DNA of 64,000 nt from Stenopsyche tienmushanensis (taxonomy: Eukaryota; Arthropoda; Insecta; Trichoptera; Stenopsychidae), in assembly GCA_008973525.1 (NCBI GenBank), contig WACJ01000526.1:310001-374000 (forward strand), read 5' to 3'. Under the pieces are notes generated by a model, which saw only the letters and a program-made list of their open reading frames with translations, did not search any database and had not been told where the DNA came from. This document shows, piece by piece, positions 57,131 to 64,000 of the stretch; the first letter of the stretch is position 1, and the number at the start of each line of letters is the position of its first letter. The position numbers and the translations under genes were made by a program.

Positions 57131-58860
57131 ATTCAATACGCTATGAATGCATATAAACATTTTTTTTTAAATTGCAGTATTAAGGAGGGAAACCAGTTTA
57201 GACGGTTCGAAAAATCGTTTTTTTTTTAATTTCATAAATTGTTGGTAAGCTTATTCAAGAGTATGCTTCCAAAGTTTCATAACAAAATGATTTGTTCCGT
57301 TATTATAAGCACTAAAGTGAACGCCTCTCGGTGCTGAAGCAAGCGATAGGTAGTACGAAATGTTCGCTCAGTGGATCCTTATTCACTCCCTGGCTTTATA
57401 ACCCTGTACTACGGAAAGAAGTAGGAAATTAAAAGAAGAAGAAGATGTTGATAAACGTTCTTATTTGTATATTCATAGAATAGAGGTCTTAAGTAAAAGG
57501 TATTAGAAGTGTTGGTATCGTTTCGATAGAGCGTCAGATTAGCTTCGGCCTTCCTTGCGTATGTTGAAAATTAGAAGTCAAAATGTCATTGTATCCGAAA
57601 AGAAAACAAGATATCACAAACTGACGTATGATAACTGACCTTTTCAACATATGATATTTATAGACGAAAATCGATAACACGACGACTCTCCAGAGGGGTT
57701 GACAGATGATGCAAGTGGCTAAAAGCTAAAGCTCTTGGAACGGAGCCTGAAGAAACCCTTTCCCATTATACCCCGACCCTCAAAAATGAATAATGCTTTG
57801 TTATGTAAACAGAATTAATCTTTTGGATGCTACGATATTTTTTGACAAACGAAAGTTGCTTGCTATCTTTCTCTCCCTTTTTTATGCAATAACGTGTGAG
57901 TAAAATGCACTATAAGGTTGAACACTGATACCCTGACGCATTTAAACTATTCATATTCGATCATTTTGAAGTCATCAATGGGCCAAGAGCGATCGTTGTT
58001 TGCAATCATCGTTAGTTTCACAATCAACGATATAACGATACTCATCATCCAGAGAGTTAACCCTTCCATATCATTTATAATCAGTAAAATAATGAGCTAA
58101 GAAGAAAAAATGTGAATAAAATTTAAGCGTTTTTAAAATTATTATTTTATATTTATATTATATTTTGATAAATTTTAATATTATTATAATTAGAAGTTAA
58201 TATAAGTTGTTTACAAATTATTATCATATTAGAACGTTAGTAAAGTGTTGAATATATGTTAAGGACAAAGCAGTAGATAACATTTGTTAAACATATTATT
58301 GTATATCAGTGGCTGGCAAAGCGTTGACAGCGGAGTCATTTTGCTGCCTGCATTTCTCTTCAAAGGTTAAATGTTGAATGATATGCAGAGCACTGCACAA
58401 TTAGCACGCAGAAGATGAAAAACAAAGTTAGATAAACAAGCATGTGCTAAAATTTATTGAAGCCAAAGAAGAGATAGTGAAATATTGAAAGATATTAAAA
58501 CTATAGGATTATTGATAAAGAAATTAAAATGTTCAAAGAATCATATATAAAAAGTTATAAAGAACATACATGAAAATTCTAATTCCAATAATAAGACTAA
58601 TCAAATGACACTATACAAGACGAAGAGGCTACATCAGTTATGATGTAAATTAGTAATAGTCATTATTTTGTGTAAGAATATCGCAATTGCACTTACTACA
58701 CTTACAGCATAGCAAATATTAGTTCATATCATAAATAATGCCATATGTACAGAGTCATCAGAATGAATGACACAGTATTGCAATACGTATTAATATAAAT
58801 GTAATTATCACAAAATAATATTAGTAAATATTATTAAAAAAAAAAATTAAGCATTTAACA
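57131..58860. other. Non-coding stretch
   Basis: Mostly AT-rich. A patch beginning TTAAGGAGGGAAACCAGTTT at 57180 may be a transposon end. No gene was recognised. Confidence 0.3.
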
Positions 58861-58863
58861 TAA

Positions 58864-59140
58864 TGTAGCGTGGGAATAATTTGCGATTGTTTTTATTGAT
58901 TATAAAAATAAATTAATTAATTTCGTCGTTTAATATCGATTTTTGGTCGTCAAAGCGGGTCGTTTAATTTGGCGTTTGGACCTCAACCGTTCTTAAGGGT
59001 TGTAGGCCGAGCGACTTCTTTCTGTTCTTTTCTGGGCGCCTTGGGGACCAGTCGTGTTAATTTCGCGCTACGTTTCCATCATCAAGCCTCTGCGTCGTGA
59101 TCGTCTGCCGTATCACAAAATGGTAAATAAAATTTATTAA
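58864..59140 (+). repeat. LTR-like direct repeat, left copy
   Basis: A 277-bp unit begins TGTAGCGTGGGAATAATTTG and ends at AATAAAATTTATTAA. It recurs at 61039-61315 with the same length and only a handful of differences by eye. It contains TATAAAAATAAA near the start and AATAAA near the end, as an LTR might. No 4-6 bp target duplication, primer binding site or pol gene was found, so an LTR is a possibility and not a conclusion. Confidence 0.6.
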
Positions 59141-59219
59141 TCGAAGTTCATCATGTTTTAATTGTTTCCCTATCGTTTTGAGGTTTCCTCCTTTTTGGTG
59201 TCGTCATATGAGCGGTCGA

Positions 59220-59480
59220 AGTTAAAGAATCGCCCCCTCGGCGGAGGTATACGCATATTCCGTCGCGGATGCTTCGAGTTTGTCTCGGTGTCGCGGGGTT
59301 CCTTCGCCCCTGAGGGCGGAGCCCCTTCGCTTCTCGTCGAGGCCCTTCGGGCTGAGATGAGAGGCGCAAGGGTGCGTCTGGCCTCCGGGGCGCCCCGCGA
59401 TTCGAGACGCCCCTCGTGGCGGGCTGCTTGAGGCAGCTGCGACGAAGATTGCGGGCCCCTGAAGACGGCAAGGGGCTTTA
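59220..59480. repeat. GC-rich block inside the LTR-like pair
   Basis: A sharp GC-rich segment with long overlapping open frames on both strands, all rich in Arg, Pro, Gly and Ala. Overlap on both strands suggests composition and not selection. If the flanking repeats are LTRs, it could be the remnant of the internal region. Confidence 0.4.
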
Positions 59481-60240
59481 AACGCAACAATAAAATTGTC
59501 AAAATTGCATATAAGGACATATTTTAATATAATAGGTCCACGAATACACTGATGCCAAAATAAGCCCTCAATAATTTTTGAAATATTCATGCACTATATG
59601 TGTTAGCGGAGGACAAAAATGCTTCCAGCAATTACGTTTTGGGAATTAGAGATTTGAAGAAGAAAAAAATCAGGACGACCCCAGAAGCTTAATTGTTGCG
59701 TTTTATAGACCTGCAAAATATTGGCAGGGTGTCAAAATTAGGCCAATAGGTTTAAAAGAAACATTTTGTACCCAAATTCATACAGGCGGTGAGTAATTAA
59801 CTTGTAGTGGAATGCGAAGAAATAGAATAAAGAAAATGATTATGAAAGAAGCCTATTGTCAATAATTTGATTAGTTAATATAACCCATTCAAGATAAAAG
59901 GTCAGCAGAGAGCAATTATTTTCCATCCTATCCTATCTTTATACCGCAAGATGCACTCCATAAACTGAGGTCTAACATATTTTCATGATTTGACACTCTT
60001 CGAATGTTTTAATACGGAAGATTATGTACACATGTTGACGTATTCTTTAGCTTAGGGAAGAAGCTATAAAGAATAATGGAAAATATATTTTAGATTAAAG
60101 CTTGAAAATCACAATATTTGCTTTATTTCAAGGAAATATTTTAAAAAAACCTTCTTATTAACTGAATGACTTACTAATTCGAGGTGACACAAGCTTCGGC
60201 ATGGAAACTACCTTATTTTATAAATAACACAAATAGTATA
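59481..60240. other. AT-rich stretch between the repeats
   Basis: No retroelement protein motifs (protease, RT, RNase H, integrase) were recognised here. Confidence 0.3.
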
Positions 60241-60249
60241 AAATATGTC

Positions 60250-60437
60250 TTTTTTTTTTGAGGTGGCTTTTAGCGATCCCTTTTTTATGGTATCATTACC
60301 AACCTTTTTGACATGGTTTTTCATGGCATATATATGTTTTTAAAAATGTGGTTGCCAGCCACATCTCCTGTGAGATTAGAACCCAAGATGATTGGGTTAC
60401 GAGTCCAACCGCTTAACGCGGGACTACCTACAGGTAC
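60250..60437 (-). repeat. tRNA-derived SINE with A-tail
   Basis: On the minus strand it begins GGTAGTCCCGCGTTAAGCGG and TTGGACTCGTAACCCAATC, then GGGTTCTAATCTC. These are a tRNA-like 5' end with A box (GCGTTAAGCGG), anticodon-loop region and B box at normal spacing. The body runs to an A-rich tail at about 60250. It is not a functional tRNA because the acceptor and D-arm pairing is incomplete. Confidence 0.7.
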
Positions 60438-61038
60438 AGTTATTGTATTTTAAAAATTATAGTTTATCCGATGCATCCAGTATAACAATCTAAATATACT
60501 AAAAATAATGCTAAATATGAGTTTATCGCTGTATAAATTAGATACATTGATAAAATTGTTTTGAGCTCGTTAATCTGGCCAATCTTGAAAATTCTTCACA
60601 TAACTCGGAAAGTAATGTTGTCATTCCAATTGTGAAAGATGCTTAAATGAATTATGAGCAATTAAATGTGGCTGAGCTTACAGCCAGTTGATTCAAATAG
60701 CAATCGAATTGTGCCAGTAATATACATATATGGAATGTTATTTAAATAGTATAGCTTAGTCATATTATTTATTATTTTTATTGATAAAAAGTTGATACAA
60801 TTATATATTCGCAATCATCTCATTATATTGTTATGTCAAAATTATTGACTATCCGTCAGTCTTCATACGTTTTAAATAGTCACATCATCTGTCCCTTATT
60901 ATACTTGTTATCAACTTCTTGGCGTTTTCAGTATGACCTGTAGCAAGGCAAATTCCACACTTATTATATGTATTTATTCATGCACAACGCAGTATACGTG
61001 CACATTTATCTGTTTATTCGCATAAAAATAAAATGAAC
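60438..61038. other. AT-rich non-coding stretch
   Basis: Nothing supportable was seen. Confidence 0.3.
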
Positions 61039-61315
61039 TGTAGCGTGGGAATAATTTGCGATTGTTTTTATTGATTATAAAAATAAATTAATTAATTTCG
61101 TCGTTTAATATCGATTTTTGGTCGTCAAAGCGGGTCGTTTAAGTTGGCGTTTGGACCTCGACCCTTCCTAAGGGCGGTAGGCCGAGCGACTTCATTCTGT
61201 TCTTTTCTGGGCGCCTTGGGGACCAGTCGTGTTAATTTCGCGCTACGTTTCCATCATCAAGCCTCTGCGTCGTGATCGTCTGCCGTATCACAAAATGGTA
61301 AATAAAATTTATTAA
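61039..61315 (+). repeat. LTR-like direct repeat, right copy
   Basis: Same length and order as 58864-59140. Differences include GTTGTAGG versus GCGGTAGG and CTTCTTTC versus CTTCATTC. Close similarity suggests recent origin or conversion. Confidence 0.6.
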
Positions 61316-62289
61316 ACGAAGAGAATACATACATACTGAAGAGACAAATTAAATTTTAAAGAAATTATTTTAATAAATTTTGAGATATCGTGGCAATCGA
61401 TTTTAAAAATGCAGTTTTGAGAAAAACGCATTTAAAAATTCATCTTTTACCAAGAAAATTTTGAACCACCTTTAATCTATTATGTCTATTATATAAAGTA
61501 AGCTTTCAGTTTCTTTATAAAAATCCAACAAAGCCGATTGTTACGCCCTGTCATCACTTTTAGCCATTTTAGCGAAGCCTGAACGGTAGATACGAGCTTC
61601 ATTATGACGATTAGTAATTAATTTTATTTGTGCTCAAACTTCTGGTGTCATACATAATCAAACGCACTAGCCTCGTCCAGGAAGATCACTGAACGTAGTT
61701 TCTCTTTCAGAGGCAAATTTAAATTTAAAAAAAAGCATCTGTGATTCTATTTTCCGGCTTTCCAGGTTTTATAATTGTTTTTATTTCAGCGTTATTCCCT
61801 ATTTTAATATGTGTATAATATGATATATTTAATATAAGCATGAGGAGATATATGCATAATCTACCCTAGTGTTTATTATTTCATAAAAATGTGTGATGTA
61901 TGAATAGGTTTATTTTATTTAATGTTCTAGTTTAATGATAAACCTTCATAAAGGGATTTTAATTTTCCTTCTTTTCTACACTATTAATGTATGTAAGTCA
62001 ATTAAATATGATAACTTTTTTTTATTAAAACGAAGATGGAAAGGTAGTTATTAAGTTCAAGCTTTTTCTTTACAAAAGGTTATACACTCAATATGCGTCT
62101 TTTAAATTTTAATATTATTTTTCAAATGCAGGATCATTAATAGTAATTTAAGCGTGAATATCCATAAATATTAATATAACAACGTCACAAAAATTCTGCC
62201 GTTTTATAATGTTTGCTTGTTATTTGAGTGGCAACATTATTGACTTGAAACGTGATCCACGAATGAATCGATCATCTACATACGTGATA
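61316..62289. other. Upstream flank of kinase copy 3
   Basis: AT-rich with no gene recognised. Confidence 0.3.
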
Positions 62290-62312
62290 GCGTCAGTCAG
62301 ATTCAGTTATCG
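62285..62312 (+). other. Probable 5' non-coding exon end of kinase copy 3
   Basis: A strong donor TTATCG/GTAAGT lies at 62313, and a matching acceptor GAATTATAG at about 62540 stands 30 bases before the ATG. The arthropod initiator-like TCAGTCAG occurs at about 62293-62300. The left boundary of this exon is not known. Confidence 0.4.
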
Positions 62313-62569
62313 GTAAGTATAAGACTCTCCGAAAGTTTTCAATAACGAACATAACTTACATAACACTGTGTCAGCAATTTATTTTAATGCTATTCAGAAT
62401 ACAAGTGTGATAAATGACCCCATTAACTTTGTTCAAGGAGGAAACTTTTGGATTGTAGCACCTAATCTATAAGCAGTTATAATTAAATACCTAATTATAA
62501 ATTAAATAACTATTATATCATCAACAAATGTAGAATTATAGGAGAGCAACTTTAGCATCTACGGCGGTA

Positions 62570-63636
62570 ATGGCGCCAACAGTCTCAGAAGAAGATGATC
62601 CATCTATACCAGGTCCGTTGGCGCAGCTTTCAGCTCAAAACGAAGTAAATGCTTTTTTAGTAATTTCATAGTTTCCACTTACTAGTATCGATCCGGAGTA
62701 GGACGAAATAATCCAATGATTGTCATTTTATTTGTTGTAGTAGCTTAAAATTAATTGAATTTTTATTTATTTTTAGGTGCCAGCACATTTGAATATCCCC
62801 CAGCTCGCTGATTTTACAATTAATTTTAACCCATTCGGTAAAATTACTATTTTATTTTTATACTATGATCTGCTCGGTGTAAATATTTTTGTTTTGTTAA
62901 ATTTTAATATAGAAATCGGCGGACAAGCCAAAATTTATCGGGCTCAAAGCAAAACGGATGGAAAATCTGTTGCTATCAAAATAATGGAAAGAGTACACTG
63001 TCACGTTATTCCCAGTTTTACCAAAGAATCTAAGGTTGTATTAATGAATTTCAATTAATTTTTGTCTTAAATTGTAATTTTACACAATAATAACTTTTAT
63101 AGGCCCTGCTTTTACTTCGAAATAAGGCAAACATTATGCATTTCGTGATGGCTTACCACAACATTAATTACACTTACCTCGTCACGGAATATATTAACGG
63201 TAAAAAAAAATTGAATGAAAAAAAAATTGTTATCATTTTTAATTTCGACTTTTTCGACAGGCTTCACTCTTGGTGAAATATCGTCGCGAAATAAGAAGAT
63301 TTCTTTTCGAGCTATACTAGAAACATTACGACAATTATGTATTGCTATCGACACCATTCACAATATGGCCATAATACATGGGTTTTTATTACTTGCTCAC
63401 TTAATTTAATCTTACAAATGGCTCATAATTATTCTTTTAATAACAGCTTGGCTTTTTTGTTAATTGTTTTTTATTGCCTTTCAAGTGACATCAGCCCCGA
63501 TAACATAATGATTGACCATAACGGCGTCTTAAAATTAATAGACTTCGGGCTCTGCCAAATAACTTCGCACAAGACAGAAAAAGTGTCTCATAATGTTGGA
63601 TGGTGGTGCAATTACCCTGCCCCAGAAATGGATATG
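62570..63636 (+). CDS. Divergent PAK/STE20-like protein kinase, copy 3 (partial, runs past the window)
   Basis: Six exons are visible: 62570-62644, 62777-62837, 62913-63034, 63103-63199, 63261-63381, 63486-63636, giving 209 in-frame residues; the C-lobe exons 7-9 are not in the window. Exons 2-5 match copies 1 and 2 in length; exon 6 is 151 bp. The leader has 25 acidic residues; the linker is VPAHLNIPQLADFTINFNPF. The glycine loop is GGQAKIY (48-54, third glycine replaced), but VAIKIM (65-70) is canonical. The catalytic loop is HGDISPDNIM (158-167) with Arg of HRD replaced, assuming the weak donor CATGG/GTTTTT. DFG is 178-180 and APE 204-206 (WWCNYPAPE). Intron 2 is 75 bp, a multiple of three with no stop, so retention would insert 25 hydrophobic residues. 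A mariner lies 100 bases after exon 6. Confidence 0.78.
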
Positions 63637-63739
63637 GTATGATTGAAAATATAATATTTGAAATTAAAACTTTTTTAGTTCTTGTTTAATGGCCATTTTA
63701 ACTTGCTGAACTCAAATTAATTAGTATTAGAGGTATTAT

Positions 63740-64000
63740 AAATGAATGTCGTTTTTTAAATGAAAGATTTAAATTCTCATATTTTTTTTATTTTGAATAA
63801 TATTTTACATAATATAATTTCCATCACTAGAAATAACCCTCCTCCACCTATCTGGCAACATTTTGTTGCCTCTTTCATAAAACATCATCGGCTTTGAATC
63901 GAAATAATCTTTTAACCCTTTTTTTATATCATCGTATGTTTTATAATTTTTACCGTCCAAATAGTGCTGCATGGACCTAAAGAGATGATAATCCGAAGGA
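63740..64000 (-). mobile_element. mariner, 3' part, cut by the window edge
   Basis: The minus strand reads PSDYHLFRSMQHYLDGKNYK, TYDDIKKGLKDYFDSKPMMF, YERGNKMLPDRWRRVISSDG, NYIM then stop. The first block carries the third catalytic Asp of mariner transposases. No frame break occurs in the 70 codons visible. The 3' end (AAATCTTTCATTTAAAAAAC) is shared with the decayed copy at 31.6 kb. It probably sits in intron 6 of kinase copy 3 or just beyond a truncated gene. Confidence 0.85.

Noticed and set aside
59151..59590. Four overlapping Arg/Pro-rich ORFs on both strands
   Set aside because: Simultaneous opening in several frames follows from the GC-rich composition; no domain was recognised, so no protein is called.
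60360..60437. Possible tRNA gene on the minus strand
   Set aside because: The cloverleaf is incomplete and the sequence continues to an A-rich tail; it is a tRNA-derived SINE.
62777..63058. Reading this as one continuous coding ORF
   Set aside because: It crosses a 75-bp segment bounded by splice sites at exactly the positions used in the other two kinase copies, so it is an exon-intron-exon stretch.

Overview
The window reads as AT-rich nuclear DNA of an insect or another arthropod. The evidence is spliced genes with short GT-AG introns, and a transposon mix typical of insects: mariner, hAT, pogo/Tigger, piggyBac, PIF/Harbinger, jockey and other LINEs, and tRNA-derived SINEs. No rRNA, intact tRNA, operon or CRISPR array was seen. 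The order of insect cannot be fixed from the sequence. All similarity statements come from reading motifs by eye, not from a database search.

Region 1-27 kb is mostly transposon graveyard. It holds a hAT element with a ZBED5-like transposase (174-2770), LINE fragments, a nearly intact 5'-truncated jockey LINE with its target duplication (17229-19520), a complete hAT with a CGGBP1-like zinc finger (19589-21440), and a hAT-A relative carrying a jerky/Tigger remnant (22722-25008). Possible host-gene exons on the minus strand lie between them: a class A GPCR TM1 exon (5632-5782) and two GC-rich exons with good splice sites (14421-14530 and 26395-26529). A GC-richer 92-codon ORF of unknown origin sits at 12442-12720.

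Region 27-47 kb holds nested and decayed DNA transposons (a hAT inside a Tigger, several mariners, hAT-A MITEs, a Harbinger MITE, and a hAT with a perfect 8-bp duplication at 42879-43918), two more LINE fragments and several dispersed repeat pairs.

Region 47-64 kb is the notable part. It carries three divergent PAK/STE20-like protein kinase genes: copy 1 at 47566-49729 (+), copy 2 at 54979-56793 (-), and copy 3 at 62570-63636 (+), which runs on past the window. All exon joins work in frame, and exons 2-5 have identical lengths (61, 122, 97, 121 bp) in all three copies, so they are paralogues of one ancestral gene. Each has a fast-changing first exon, a conserved IPQLxD...PF(G) linker, a kinase domain with the catalytic-loop lysine replaced, and copy-specific damage. 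Copy 1 has lost exactly 17 codons covering the end of the activation segment and the APE motif. Copy 3 has HGD for HRD and a weakened glycine loop. Copy 2 looks most complete but has a GC splice donor near its end. They look like a lineage-specific, fast-evolving kinase/pseudokinase family. Transposons (piggyBac MITEs, a pogo copy, a SINE, LTR-like repeats, a mariner in or after the last visible intron of copy 3) separate the copies.
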